Both the position numbers and the translations under genes were made by a program. The notes below the pieces were generated by a model, which worked only from the letters and a program-made list of their open reading frames with translations, did not search any database and was not told the DNA's origin. DNA of 64,000 nt from JBDUCV01 sp040003255 (lineage in GTDB: Bacteria; Actinomycetota; Actinomycetes; Mycobacteriales; Jatrophihabitantaceae). Positions 15,450 through 24,267 of this stretch are shown in pieces; the stretch's first letter is position 1; every line of letters begins with the position of its first letter. The stretch covers positions 1-64,000 of the forward strand of contig JBDUCV010000002.1 of the NCBI GenBank assembly GCA_040003255.1, written 5' to 3'.

Positions 15450-16829
15450 TCAAGCACCGACGAGCCGGGCGGCCAGGTAGGACTCGACCTGACCGAGTGA
15501 GACCCGCTGCTGCGTCATGCTGTCTCGTTCGCGGATCGTCACGGCGTTGTCGTCCAGCGTGTCGAAGTCGACGGTAACGCAGAATGGCGTGCCAATCTCA
15601 TCGTGCCGCCGGTAGCGGCGTCCGATCGCCTGCGCGTCGTCGAAGTCGACGTTCCAATGACGACGCAGCGCGCCCGCCAGATCGCGCGCCTTCGGCGACA
15701 GGTCGTTGTTGCGCGACAACGGCAGCACCGCCACCTTGATCGGGGCCAGCCGGTGGTCGAGTCTCAACAGCGTGCGCTTCTCGAGCACGCCCTTCGCGTT
15801 AGGTGCCTCGTCCTCGGTGTACGCGTCGAGCAGGAAGGCCAGCACCGCACGGGTCAAACCTGCTGCCGGCTCGATCACATAGGGCGTCCAGCGCTCATTG
15901 CGCTCCTGATCGAAGTAGCTCAGATCGGTACCAGAGTGCTTTGAATGCGTGGTCAGATCGAAGTCGGTGCGATTTGCGACGCCTTCCAGCTCAGCGAACT
16001 CGGTACCACCGAAACGGAAGCGGTACTCGATGTCGACAGTGCGCTTGGAATAATGCGAGAGCTTGTCCTTGGGATGCTCGAAGAAGCGCAGGTTCCTCGG
16101 ATCGATGCCGAGGTCGACATACCAATTCCACCGCTGCTCGAGCCAGTACTCGTGCCACTGCTCGTCGGTGCCCGGCTCGACGAAGAACTCCATTTCCATC
16201 TGCTCGAACTCGCGGGTCCGAAAGATGAAGTTGCCGGGCGTGATCTCGTTGCGAAAACTCTTGCCGGTCTGCGCGATGCCGAACGGCGGCTTCTTGCGCG
16301 CGGTCGTCATCACGTTCAGAAAATTGATGAAGATGCCTTGCGCGGTCTCGGGCCGTAGATAGTGCAAGGTCTCGGCATCCTCGGCGGCGCCCAGGTAGGT
16401 CTTCAGCATCATGTTGAACTCGCGCGGCTCGGTGAATCGGCCCTTGGTGCCGCAGTTCGGGCAGTTGACATCGACCAAGCTCGCCGGCGGCCGACTGTGC
16501 TTGGCCTCGAATGCCTCCTCGAGGTGATCGGCCCGGAACCGCTTGTGGCAGTTCAGGCATTCGACCAGCGGGTCGTGGAAGGCCTCGACATGGCCGGAGG
16601 CCTTCCACACGTCGCCGGCCAGGATGATCGCGGAGTCCAGCCCGACGATGTCGTCGCGACCGGTGACCATGGAGCGCCACCACTGCCGACGGACGTTCTC
16701 TTTCAGCTCGATACCTAGCGGGCCGTAGTCCCACGCCGAGCGGGCTCCGCCGTAGATCTCACTGGACGGGAAGACGAAGCCCCGTCGCTTGGCGAGATTG
16801 ACTACGGCGTCGTTACGGTCGGCAGGCAC
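15450..16829 (-). CDS. glyS: glycyl-tRNA synthetase (alpha2 type)
   Basis: This class II synthetase charges tRNA-Gly. The 459-residue product is the homodimeric eukaryote-like form used by actinobacteria. It has motif KRRGFVFPSSEIYGGARSAWDYG at the N-terminus, a zinc-like insert (CLNCHKRF and CPNCGTKG), motif 2 FRNEITPGNFIFRTREFEQME, and the C-terminal anticodon-binding domain with VAVLPLSRN. The GTG at 16829 has GGAG just upstream and gives the expected length. The longer in-frame extension has a different composition and is rejected. Confidence 0.96.
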   Translation of the reverse strand: MPADRNDAVVNLAKRRGFVFPSSEIYGGARSAWDYGPLGIELKENVRRQWWRSMVTGRDDIVGLDSAIILAGDVWKASGHVEAFHDPLVECLNCHKRFRADHLEEAFEAKHSRPPASLVDVNCPNCGTKGRFTEPREFNMMLKTYLGAAEDAETLHYLRPETAQGIFINFLNVMTTARKKPPFGIAQTGKSFRNEITPGNFIFRTREFEQMEMEFFVEPGTDEQWHEYWLEQRWNWYVDLGIDPRNLRFFEHPKDKLSHYSKRTVDIEYRFRFGGTEFAELEGVANRTDFDLTTHSKHSGTDLSYFDQERNERWTPYVIEPAAGLTRAVLAFLLDAYTEDEAPNAKGVLEKRTLLRLDHRLAPIKVAVLPLSRNNDLSPKARDLAGALRRHWNVDFDDAQAIGRRYRRHDEIGTPFCVTVDFDTLDDNAVTIRERDSMTQQRVSLGQVESYLAARLVGA

Positions 16830-16863
16830 GTGGTCTCCATGCAGCTCATCGGATCGGTCCTCC

Positions 16864-16869
16864 AGCCTA
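16864..16869 (-). promoter_or_regulatory. putative glyS -10 box
   Basis: TAGGCT on the minus strand lies 35 bases from the GTG start and overlaps the stop of the upstream small gene. It would give glyS its own short-leader transcript. Confidence 0.35.
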
Positions 16870-17112
16870 GCTGCGCGCATCGCCGGGGGAACCGAGGTCG
16901 CTGCGATGCATGACGAGCAAACCGTCCGGCCCGATTTCCGGCAGCTGCTCGAACGAACTCGGCTGTAGCCACGCGCTGGTGTCGTCAGTCGATCGTCCGA
17001 CACCGCCGCGTAAGTACCCAGGTCGATCGGCCAAGGCTTGGAGTGCCCCGCCTGCCCGGTCGCCGAAGTCGGCGTCGTTTTCGTACGCCACGAAATGCGT
17101 CACCGAGATCAT
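16867..17112 (-). CDS. antibiotic-biosynthesis-monooxygenase-like (ABM) small protein, probably internally shortened
   Basis: This 81-residue protein begins MISVTHFVAYENDADF and contains ALADRPGYLRGGVGRSTDDTSAWL. Both match the start of dimeric ABM-fold proteins usual beside uppS in actinobacteria. Family members normally continue for about 40 more residues (a WESVG...YRRAL section) before a terminal E-PS-x-FE motif. Here SAWL is followed almost at once by QPSSFEQL. That suggests an in-frame internal deletion. The start overlaps the uppS stop by four bases. Function unknown, and it may be inactive. Confidence 0.6.
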   Translation of the reverse strand: MISVTHFVAYENDADFGDRAGGALQALADRPGYLRGGVGRSTDDTSAWLQPSSFEQLPEIGPDGLLVMHRSDLGSPGDARS

Positions 17113-17933
17113 GACGGGACCACCGGTCCGGCGGCGCCGAAGCGACGGTCGCGTTGGGCGTAGGCCACGCACGCCTGCCAAAGATGGCGCCGATCGAAGT
17201 CCGGCCACGGGGTGTCGACGAACACCAGCTCGGCATATGCCGACTGCCACAGCAGGAAGTTCGAGGTACGTTGCTCGCCGGACGTCCGGATGAACAGGTC
17301 CACGTCAGGCAGACCGGGTTCGTCGAGGTGGGTGGCGATCGTCCGCTCGTCGATCTTGTCGGGATTCATTTTTCCGGCGGCGACCTCTCGGGCGATCGCC
17401 CGGGTGGCGTCGACGAGCTCGGCACGACCGCCGTAGTTCACGCAGAACTGCAGGGTGAGCCGGTCGTTGTCGCGGGTGAACTGCTCGGCGTCCTCGAGCT
17501 GGTCGATCACTGAGCGCCACAGCCGCGGCCGGCGGCCGGCCCATCGAATACGCACCCCGAGAGCGCCCAGTTCGTCGCGGCGGCGGCGGATGACGTCCTT
17601 GTTGAAGCCCATCAGGAACCGCACCTCCTCGGGTGACCGGCGCCAGTTCTCGGTGGAGAACGCGTAGGCCGAGATCGTGGAGATGCCGAGCTCGATCGCC
17701 CCGTGCAGGACGTCGAGCAGCGCGGCTTCTCCGGCCCGGTGCCCTTCGGTGCGGGGCAGGCCTCGCTCGTTGGCCCACCTGCCGTTACCGTCCATGACGA
17801 TCGCGACGTGTTTCGGCACCAGATCTGCCGGGATATCGGGCGGCAGCGCACCGGACGGATGCGGCGGCGGATCGGGCCACTGCTGGCCCCGGCCGAACAG
17901 TCGGGATGCGGCGGGCGGGGGCACGCGGAGCAC
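17109..17933 (-). CDS. uppS: isoprenyl (undecaprenyl/decaprenyl) diphosphate synthase
   Basis: This cis-prenyltransferase condenses isopentenyl diphosphate to make the long lipid carrier for peptidoglycan and glycan synthesis. Diagnostic motifs are HVAIVMDGNGRWANERGLPR with the catalytic Asp, GHRAGE, YAFSTENWRRS, FIRTSGEQRTSNFLLWQSAYAEL and FVDTPWPDF. From the GTG at 17933 it has about 274 residues. TACCGT seven bases before a second GTG at 17924 suggests that one may be the true leaderless start. It lies between recO and the ABM gene in the usual actinobacterial order. Confidence 0.94.
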   Translation of the reverse strand: MLRVPPPAASRLFGRGQQWPDPPPHPSGALPPDIPADLVPKHVAIVMDGNGRWANERGLPRTEGHRAGEAALLDVLHGAIELGISTISAYAFSTENWRRSPEEVRFLMGFNKDVIRRRRDELGALGVRIRWAGRRPRLWRSVIDQLEDAEQFTRDNDRLTLQFCVNYGGRAELVDATRAIAREVAAGKMNPDKIDERTIATHLDEPGLPDVDLFIRTSGEQRTSNFLLWQSAYAELVFVDTPWPDFDRRHLWQACVAYAQRDRRFGAAGPVVPS

Positions 17934-17959
17934 GGTAGCCCGTCGCGCCGAATGCGCCG

Positions 17960-18721
17960 TCAGGCCCGGTCGACGAAAGGCAGCGAACGCAGGCCCCGCT
18001 CGAGATGCCACTGCAGGTGGGCGGCGACCAGTCCGCTGGACTCGCGGCGTGGCGCGACATCGCTCGCGTCCGCCCGCAGCCAGTCACCCTCCAGCAGCGC
18101 CGCCATGAGTTCGACCGTGTCGCGTTGCGGGCGGGCGGCTCCAGCCGGGCGGCACGTCTCGCACACCGAGCCACCCGCCGCCACGTGGAACGCCGTGTGC
18201 GGGCCAGGAGCACCGCAAGACGCGCAGGTACGCAGCGCGGGTTCCCACCCGGCGACGGACATAGCGCGTAGCAGGAACGCGTCGAGCACGAGACTTGGTT
18301 CGTGCTCACGCTCGGCGAGCGTGCGCAGGGCGCCCACGACAAGCAGGTACAGGCGTAGGGCCGGCTCGCCCTCTTCGGAGGTCAGCCGCTCGGCGGTCTC
18401 GCAGATCACCGACGCAGTCGTCCACCCGGCATAGTCCCCGGACAGCTGCGCGCCGTAGGCAGCGATTGACTCGGTCTGCGTGACGGTGTCTAGCCTGCGC
18501 TGCGCCGGGGCGTCGGCGCCTTGTGCGTTGCGGGTCAACAGCTGGACGTCGATGTGGCTGCCCGGTTCGAGCCGAGCACCGAACTTCGAGGTGGTCCGCC
18601 GTACTCCTTTGCCGACCGCGCGCACCCGCCCATGGCGGCGGGTGAGCAGGGTGACAATCCGGTCGGCCTCACCGAGCTTGTGCACCCGGAGCACGACCGC
18701 CTCGTCACGGTAGAGCGGCAT
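17960..18721 (-). CDS. recO: DNA repair protein RecO
   Basis: RecO works with RecR to load RecA on SSB-coated gaps. The 253-residue protein starts MPLYRDEAVVLRVHKLGEADRIVTLLTRRHGRVRAVGKG, the OB-fold signature, and carries the C-terminal four-cysteine zinc site (CASCGAPG and CETCRPAG). The ATG at 18721 is chosen by this conserved start; the upstream extension is not family-like. The gene follows the MFS transporter by 19 bases and precedes uppS. Confidence 0.94.
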   Translation of the reverse strand: MPLYRDEAVVLRVHKLGEADRIVTLLTRRHGRVRAVGKGVRRTTSKFGARLEPGSHIDVQLLTRNAQGADAPAQRRLDTVTQTESIAAYGAQLSGDYAGWTTASVICETAERLTSEEGEPALRLYLLVVGALRTLAEREHEPSLVLDAFLLRAMSVAGWEPALRTCASCGAPGPHTAFHVAAGGSVCETCRPAGAARPQRDTVELMAALLEGDWLRADASDVAPRRESSGLVAAHLQWHLERGLRSLPFVDRA

Positions 18722-18740
18722 ACTCTCGATGGTCCCAGAT

Positions 18741-19952
18741 TCAGCCGACGGGCACCGGCCGCGACGCGTCGGCTGGCGCGGAAACCCGACGATAGAGCAG
18801 GGCGGCAACGGCGCCGACCAGCAGGCCGAAGCCGACCGGGACGACGAACGCGGTGCGCGCCCCGTACTGGTCGGCGATGCCACCGACGATCGAGGCGGCG
18901 AGCCCGTACCCCACCGACAAGCCGGTGGTCAGCCAGGCCATTCCTTCGGTGAGCGACGCCGACGGCACCAGCTCGGCGATCAGCCCGAAGCCGGTGATCA
19001 GCGCCGGAGCGATGGCAAGCCCAGCAACGAATGCACATGCCGCGAGCACCGCGATGTTGACAACACCGAGGAAAGCCAGCGGCATTACCGCGAAGACCAG
19101 CGCCTGCAGACGGAAGCGCGCCAAGATCGATCGGGACCGTGGCCGCGCGCCATAGATCAGACCAGAAACCCCGCTGCCGAGCGCGAAACAGGCCAACACC
19201 AATCCGCTCAGCTCGGTGCGGCCGTGCTGGCCGCAGAAGGCAACCATCGTCAGTTCCACGCTGGCGAAAACCCCGCCCATGCCGAACGAGGCAACCGTCA
19301 TCAGCCCCATCCCGCGCGAGCGCAGTGCCGACGGGCGCGGCGGAGTTCCTGCCTGGTGCGCCGGGGGTTCGCTCGCCCGCAGCGTGCGCAGCCATGCCGA
19401 GCCGCTGACCACCAGCACCGCGCCGAGCCCCAGTCCGAGTACCGGATCGAGTTGCGTGGCGATCACGGTCACCAGCAGAGGCCCGACCATGAAGATCACT
19501 TCGTCCAGGGTGGACTCCAGCGAGTACGCCGTCGTCAGCTCGGGCCTACCGGCCAGGACGTAGGACCAGCGCGCCCGTGCCAGCGACCCCATGGGCAGAT
19601 AGCAGAACCCAGCGAGCACAGTCGGCGCGACAAGCGTCGAGTCCGGCGCGTTGACCTCGGCGAGGACACACACGGCCGCGATGGCAAGCCCATGACCGCC
19701 AGCCGACCACGGCAGGATCCGACGCTGGCCGTGCCGGTCGACCAGGCGCGCGAGCACGGGGTTGCCGACCCCGTTGGAGAAGACATACATCCCGCTCAGC
19801 AGCCCGGCGAACCCATAGTGGCCGGTGCGAATCGAGACGAGCAGCACCAGGCCGATCGGGTAGAGCGCGATCGGCAGCCGTGCGATGAATGCCGCCGCGC
19901 TGAACGCGACGGAGCCCGGGGCGCGGAAGGCCGCGCGGTAGGTGCCGAACAT
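18741..19952 (-). CDS. major facilitator superfamily transporter
   Basis: This 403-residue membrane protein has about 12 predicted hydrophobic helices and MFS-type loops, including GNPVLARLVDRHGQRR between helices 2 and 3. It begins MFGTYRAAFRAPGSVAFSAAAFIARLP, similar to proton-driven drug or sugar efflux proteins of actinobacteria. The ATG is three bases after the era stop, so it is in the era operon. Its substrate cannot be read from the sequence. Confidence 0.85.
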   Translation of the reverse strand: MFGTYRAAFRAPGSVAFSAAAFIARLPIALYPIGLVLLVSIRTGHYGFAGLLSGMYVFSNGVGNPVLARLVDRHGQRRILPWSAGGHGLAIAAVCVLAEVNAPDSTLVAPTVLAGFCYLPMGSLARARWSYVLAGRPELTTAYSLESTLDEVIFMVGPLLVTVIATQLDPVLGLGLGAVLVVSGSAWLRTLRASEPPAHQAGTPPRPSALRSRGMGLMTVASFGMGGVFASVELTMVAFCGQHGRTELSGLVLACFALGSGVSGLIYGARPRSRSILARFRLQALVFAVMPLAFLGVVNIAVLAACAFVAGLAIAPALITGFGLIAELVPSASLTEGMAWLTTGLSVGYGLAASIVGGIADQYGARTAFVVPVGFGLLVGAVAALLYRRVSAPADASRPVPVG

Positions 19953-19955
19953 CGC

Positions 19956-20870
19956 TCAGAAGCCCAGCCGGTCAAGCTTCTTCGGATCGCGCTGCCATTC
20001 CGACTCGACCGCTACGTGCAGATCGAGATGAACGCGTGCGCCGATGAGCTGCTCGATCTGAGCCCGGGCGGTCGAGCCGATCCGCTTCAGCCGCGCACCC
20101 TGCGCGCCAATCACGATGCCCTTCTGGCTGGAACGTTCCAGGTGCAGGGTGGCGAAGATCTCGGTGAGGTCGGCACGGCCGTCGCGCGGGCGCATCTCCT
20201 CGACGGTGACCGCGATCGAGTGCGGCAGCTCATCGCGCACCCCGTCCAGCGCCGCCTCGCGGATCAGCTCGGCAATGCGCGAGTCAATGGCCTCGTCGGT
20301 GGCAACGCCGAGCGGGTACAACTGCGGCCCCTCGGGAAGCTGGGCCATCAGCAGGTCAGCCAGCAGCTCGACCTGGTCGCCTGTCACCGCCGATACCGGG
20401 ACTACTTCAGTGAAGTCGCCTAGCGCGCTGACGGCGATGAGCTGCTCGGCCAGCTGAGCCCTGTGGGCGGCGTCGGTCTTGGTGACGATCGCTACCACCG
20501 GCGCGCGCAGCGTGGCGAGCTCGGCGGCGATGTACCGGTCACCCGGCCCGACCTTCTGGTCGGCGGGGACGCAGAACCCGACGACGTCGACCGCGGCGAG
20601 GGTCGCGCGGACGACGTCGTTGAGCCGCTCGCCGAGCAGGGTGCGTGGCCGGTGCAGACCCGGCGTGTCGACAAGCACCAGCTGCCCATCCGAGCGGTTC
20701 AGGATGCCGCGCACCGCGCGCCGGGTGGTCTGCGGCTTGTCGCTCGTGATGACGATCTTGCTGCCGACAAGCGCGTTCGTCAGCGTCGACTTACCGGCGT
20801 TGGGTCGGCCGACGAGGCTGCAGAACCCGGACCGGTACGTCGACACACCTCCAGTGTCCCATCCATTCAT
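19956..20870 (-). CDS. era: GTPase Era (16S rRNA maturation)
   Basis: Era binds the 3' end of 16S rRNA and checks 30S assembly. The 304-residue protein has G1 GRPNAGKSTLTN, G3 DTPG, G4 TKTD, and a C-terminal KH domain with RSSQKGIVIGAQGARLKRIG. The start MNGWDTGGVSTYRSGFC has an upstream GGAGAAAGG and gives the usual length. A strong inverted repeat lies between the previous gene's stop and this start. Confidence 0.96.
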   Translation of the reverse strand: MNGWDTGGVSTYRSGFCSLVGRPNAGKSTLTNALVGSKIVITSDKPQTTRRAVRGILNRSDGQLVLVDTPGLHRPRTLLGERLNDVVRATLAAVDVVGFCVPADQKVGPGDRYIAAELATLRAPVVAIVTKTDAAHRAQLAEQLIAVSALGDFTEVVPVSAVTGDQVELLADLLMAQLPEGPQLYPLGVATDEAIDSRIAELIREAALDGVRDELPHSIAVTVEEMRPRDGRADLTEIFATLHLERSSQKGIVIGAQGARLKRIGSTARAQIEQLIGARVHLDLHVAVESEWQRDPKKLDRLGF

Positions 20871-20887
20871 CCGGCGCCTTTCTCCAA

Positions 20888-20944
20888 CTTTGCCCCGCGG
20901 TGGCTCGCTGGGAGGCCCGCTCAGCGTGTAGCCGCGGGGCAAAG
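20888..20944 (-). terminator. 13-bp inverted repeat between the Rv2365c-like gene and era
   Basis: Bases 20888-20900 (CTTTGCCCCGCGG) and 20932-20944 are a perfect 13-bp inverted repeat with a 31-base loop that can pair further. It starts three bases past the upstream stop and ends 18 bases before the era ATG. It could attenuate or process the operon transcript. On the minus strand the following bases are TTGGAGAAAGG, which lacks a proper U tract. Confidence 0.5.
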
Positions 20945-20946
20945 GG

Positions 20947-21258
20947 TTAGCGGGACGAGGCGATGTACTGAATGACGGCGGACGGTGCGAGCTCGCGGAC
21001 CGCGGCCGCGCCTGCTTCGTCGGCTGACTCGTCGCCAAGCACCACCGCGGCCTCGACTCCGAGCGCTCCGGACGACACCGCCATCGCGACTGCCACCTGC
21101 AGCGCCGACAACCGCAGCGACGGCAGCGCGACGGTGACCCCCGCGTAGCAGCGTCCATCGGTGTCACGCAGCGCAGCTGCCTGGTCGGCGCCAGTCCGCA
21201 CACGCGCAGCCATGGCCAGGGTGACCAACTTCCGCTGCTCAGGATCGAGCTCGTTCAC
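20947..21258 (-). CDS. cytidine-deaminase-like fold protein (Rv2365c-like)
   Basis: This 103-residue protein starts MNELDPEQRKLVTLAMAARVRTGADQAAALRDTDGRCYAG and ends in a hydrophobic core VAMAVSSGALGVEAAVVLGD. Pattern and position between corC and era match the conserved actinobacterial gene corresponding to M. tuberculosis Rv2365c. The fold resembles cytidine deaminase, but no HAE/PCxxC zinc motif is visible, so deaminase activity is unlikely. Its ATG overlaps the upstream stop by four bases. Confidence 0.75.
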   Translation of the reverse strand: MNELDPEQRKLVTLAMAARVRTGADQAAALRDTDGRCYAGVTVALPSLRLSALQVAVAMAVSSGALGVEAAVVLGDESADEAGAAAVRELAPSAVIQYIASSR

Positions 21259-22574
21259 GCAGACTCTGCCTCTGGTCGCGCCGGCTGGGGCGGTGCGTCA
21301 CCGTCATCTTCACGTAGCCGGCGAACCAGCACCGTGTCGACCCGATTGCGGCGGCCACCGGCGCTCTCGGCGACCAGCTCCAATCCGTTCACCCGGGCGG
21401 TAGCGCCTGGGATGGCTACCCTCCCCAGCCGCTCGGCGAGCAGACCGCCGACGGTCTCGACGTCGTCACGCTGGGGCAGATCGAGGTCGAACAGTTCCGC
21501 CAAGTCCTCGACGGCCAGCCGGGCGGTGACCCGCGCCGTATCGTCGTCGATTCGCTCGATCGGCGGCTTCTCGACGTCGTATTCGTCGGCGATCTCGCCG
21601 ACGATCTCCTCGAGGATGTCTTCGATGGTCACCAGCCCCGCGGTGCCTCCGTACTCGTCGATGACGATCGCAGCATGCGTTCGGTGGCTCTGCATCTCGC
21701 GCAGCAGCTCGTCGACCGGCTTGGACTCCGGGACGAACACCGGCTCGCGCATCACCTCGTCAACGCGCGTCACGCGGGCCCGATCGGTGTCCCGTTCGCG
21801 CCGTGCGAGGTCTTTGAGATACGCAACCCCCACGATGTCATCGACGTTCTCGCCAATGACGGGGATGCGGGAGAACCCGCTGCGCAAGGCGAGCGCCATG
21901 GCCTGCGGCACCGTCTTGCTGCTCTCGATCCAGACCACGTCGGTACGCGGCACCATGACCTCGCGGGCGATCGTGTCACCGAGCTCGAATACGGACTGGA
22001 TCATCTGCCGCTCACCGTGTTCGACCACGCCGCCGCGTTCGGCCATGTCGACGAGTTCGCGCAGCTCCACCTCGGAGGAGAACGGGCCCTCGCGGAATCC
22101 CCGTCCGGGCGTCACCGCGTTGCCGACATTGATCAACAGAGATGACAAGGGACCGAAGATGCGACCCAGAACGCGCACCGCCGACGCAGACGCGAGCGCC
22201 ACCCGGTAGGGATGCTGGCGACCGACCGTTCGCGGGCCGACCCCGATCAGGACGTAGATCACCACCACCATCAAGGCGACCGTCAGCAGCGGCACCGGCC
22301 AGCGGCCGCCGAACTGGGCCCGCGCGACGATGGTGACCAGGACGGTGGCGGTCAGCTCGCAAAACGTCCTGAGCAGGAGCAGCAAATTCGTGTGGCGCGC
22401 GCGTTCGGCAAGGATCAGGCTTAGCTGGCCGGCCGCGCGCTGGCCTTCGCGGTGGAGTTCCTCCACTCGGGCAACCGACACCCTCGCCAAGGCCGAGTCG
22501 ATGCAGGCCAGGACGCCGCCGATCGGCACCAAGCAAATGGCAACGGCCAGGACGATGACGTCGGACCCGCTCAC
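21255..22574 (-). CDS. CNNM/CorC-family membrane protein (DUF21, CBS pair, CorC_HlyC domain)
   Basis: This 439-residue protein has four N-terminal hydrophobic segments (DUF21), a CBS-domain pair (REVMVPRTDVVWIESSKTV and TRVDEVMREPVFVPESKPV), and a C-terminal CorC_HlyC domain with VIDEYGGTAGLVTIEDILEEIVGEI. Family members are linked to magnesium/cobalt efflux. The ATG overlaps the ybeY stop by four bases. The order ybeY-corC-small gene-era is highly conserved in actinobacteria. Confidence 0.92.
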   Translation of the reverse strand: MSGSDVIVLAVAICLVPIGGVLACIDSALARVSVARVEELHREGQRAAGQLSLILAERARHTNLLLLLRTFCELTATVLVTIVARAQFGGRWPVPLLTVALMVVVIYVLIGVGPRTVGRQHPYRVALASASAVRVLGRIFGPLSSLLINVGNAVTPGRGFREGPFSSEVELRELVDMAERGGVVEHGERQMIQSVFELGDTIAREVMVPRTDVVWIESSKTVPQAMALALRSGFSRIPVIGENVDDIVGVAYLKDLARRERDTDRARVTRVDEVMREPVFVPESKPVDELLREMQSHRTHAAIVIDEYGGTAGLVTIEDILEEIVGEIADEYDVEKPPIERIDDDTARVTARLAVEDLAELFDLDLPQRDDVETVGGLLAERLGRVAIPGATARVNGLELVAESAGGRRNRVDTVLVRRLREDDGDAPPQPARPEAESA

Positions 22575-23137
22575 GGCTGAGTGCCCGGCGCCGCGCCCCG
22601 AACCTCAGCGCCAGTGCCAGCGGTCGGTACCTGGATCGGCGGCCTGCCGGTGGACTGCGCCCAGCCGCCGACGATCCGGGCCTGCAGCTCGAACATCTCG
22701 CGCTCGTCGTCGGGCTCGCCATGGTCGTAGCCAAGCAGGTGCAGGATCCCGTGCGTGCATAGCAAGTGCAGCTCCGCTTCGACCGAGTGCCCCGCCGTTG
22801 CGGCCTGCGCGGCGGCCACCTCGGGGCACAGGACGACGTCACCGAGCAGCGTCTGCGGCGGTCCCTCGTCCGAACCGGGTGGGCGCGGCGGCTCGGCGCC
22901 GGCACCCGCGTCGAGCGGTGAATCCCCACCGTCCATGGGAAAGGCCATGACGTCGGTCGGCCCGGCGATGTCCATCCACTGCTCGTGCAGCGCCGCCATC
23001 GCGGGACTGTCGAGCAGCACGACTGACAACTCGGCCATCGGGTTGATTCGCGTGCTGTCGAGCACGTAGCGCGATAGTTGCACGAGCGCCACCTCGTCGA
23101 CCTCGGCGCCGGACTCGTTGTTGACCTCGATGGTCAT
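22571..23137 (-). CDS. ybeY: endoribonuclease YbeY
   Basis: YbeY is a zinc endoribonuclease for 16S rRNA 3'-end maturation and 70S quality control. The metal motif HGILHLLGYDHGEPDDEREMF supplies three histidines, preceded by LGDVVLCPEVAA. The 188-residue protein is slightly longer than usual because of a proline/glycine-rich insert (GAGAEPPRPPGSDEGPP) and a C-terminal tail. It follows phoH by six bases. Confidence 0.94.
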   Translation of the reverse strand: MTIEVNNESGAEVDEVALVQLSRYVLDSTRINPMAELSVVLLDSPAMAALHEQWMDIAGPTDVMAFPMDGGDSPLDAGAGAEPPRPPGSDEGPPQTLLGDVVLCPEVAAAQAATAGHSVEAELHLLCTHGILHLLGYDHGEPDDEREMFELQARIVGGWAQSTGRPPIQVPTAGTGAEVRGAAPGTQP

Positions 23138-23143
23138 CGCGGC

Positions 23144-24199
23144 CTAACGACGCTGATGGGAACCGGACGAGCGGTGCGGCGGCGAGCCTGGCCTGCTGCC
23201 ACCGGAGTCACCGGCCTGCTCGTCCCACCGCGCGTAGGCGTCGACGATCTCGCCGACCAGTCGGTGCCGCACCACGTCGGTACTGGTGAGGTAGGTGAAG
23301 TCGACATCGTCGATGTCGGTGAGGATGTCGCGCACGACCTTGAGCCCGCTGCGGCTACCGCCGGGCAGGTCAACCTGGGTGATATCGCCCGTCACGACGA
23401 TCTTCGACCCGAACCCGAGCCGGGTGAGGAACATCTTCATCTGCTCGGCCGTGGTGTTCTGCGCTTCGTCCAGGATGATGAATGCGTCATTGAGGGTGCG
23501 GCCGCGCATGTAGGCCAGCGGCGCCACCTCGATCGTGCCGGCTTGGGTGAGCCGCGGAATCGACTCCGGGTCGACCATGTCGTGCAGCGCGTCGAGCAAC
23601 GGGCGCAGGTACGGGTCGATCTTGTCGTAGAGGGTTCCGGGCAGGAAGCCGAGCCGTTCGCCGGCCTCGACGGCCGGACGGGTCAGGATGATGCGGGTGA
23701 CCTGCTTGGCCTGCAGAGCCTGCACCGCCTTCGCGACCGCCAGGTAGGTCTTGCCGGTGCCTGCCGGGCCGATGCCGAATACGACAGTGTGCTTGTCGAT
23801 CGCGTCGACATAGTGCTTCTGGTTCAGCGTCTTGGGACGGATGTTCTTGCCGCGCCGGGACAGGATGTTCAGGCTGAGGACCTCGGCCGGGCGCTCGCCG
23901 GAGGCGGCCGTGAGAATGCCGAGCGCGCGTGACACGGAGTCTGGTGTCAGGTTCTGGCCGGCCTTGATCAGTTCGAGCAATTCCTCGAACAGCCGGACGG
24001 CGACGGCGTTGTTGCCGGGCTCGCCGGTAATCGTTATCTCGTTGCCGCGGACATGGATGTCGCTGTCGAGCTTGCTCTCGATGACCCGCAGCAGCTCATC
24101 ACGCGAGCCGAGAAGGGCGACCATGGCTTGCTCGCCAGGAACGACGAGGGTGGTCGAGGGACGCTGCGGCGTCGGGGGGGACTCGCTGGAATCCGACAA
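23144..24199 (-). CDS. phoH: PhoH-family ATPase
   Basis: This 351-residue PhoH-like P-loop protein has an N-terminal KH-like part (DSDIHVRGNEITITGE) and Walker A GPAGTGKTYLAVAKAV. ILTRPAVEAGERLGFLPG, FIILDEAQNTT (Walker B) and VTGDITQVDLP follow. Such proteins are helicase/RNase-like and act with YbeY in RNA metabolism. The only in-frame start is TTG at 24199, giving SDSSESPPTPQRP. The weak start and a run of seven Cs early in the gene leave the N-terminus uncertain. Confidence 0.9.
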   Translation of the reverse strand: MSDSSESPPTPQRPSTTLVVPGEQAMVALLGSRDELLRVIESKLDSDIHVRGNEITITGEPGNNAVAVRLFEELLELIKAGQNLTPDSVSRALGILTAASGERPAEVLSLNILSRRGKNIRPKTLNQKHYVDAIDKHTVVFGIGPAGTGKTYLAVAKAVQALQAKQVTRIILTRPAVEAGERLGFLPGTLYDKIDPYLRPLLDALHDMVDPESIPRLTQAGTIEVAPLAYMRGRTLNDAFIILDEAQNTTAEQMKMFLTRLGFGSKIVVTGDITQVDLPGGSRSGLKVVRDILTDIDDVDFTYLTSTDVVRHRLVGEIVDAYARWDEQAGDSGGSRPGSPPHRSSGSHQRR

Positions 24200-24267
24200 G
24201 TCGCGCTTTCTGATCGAGGGACGCGGACCGGCTCATCTTAGCGGGGAGGACGCGACAGGGCGGGAAT

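Noticed and set aside
18729..20423. 564-codon plus-strand frame across recO, the MFS gene and era
   Set aside because: It crosses three confident minus-strand genes and has no recognisable motif.
24174..24190. Run of seven Gs (Cs on the minus strand) as a possible phoH frameshift
   Set aside because: Reading in the other frame gives no better N-terminus, and the PhoH core downstream is intact, so I only flag the start as uncertain.
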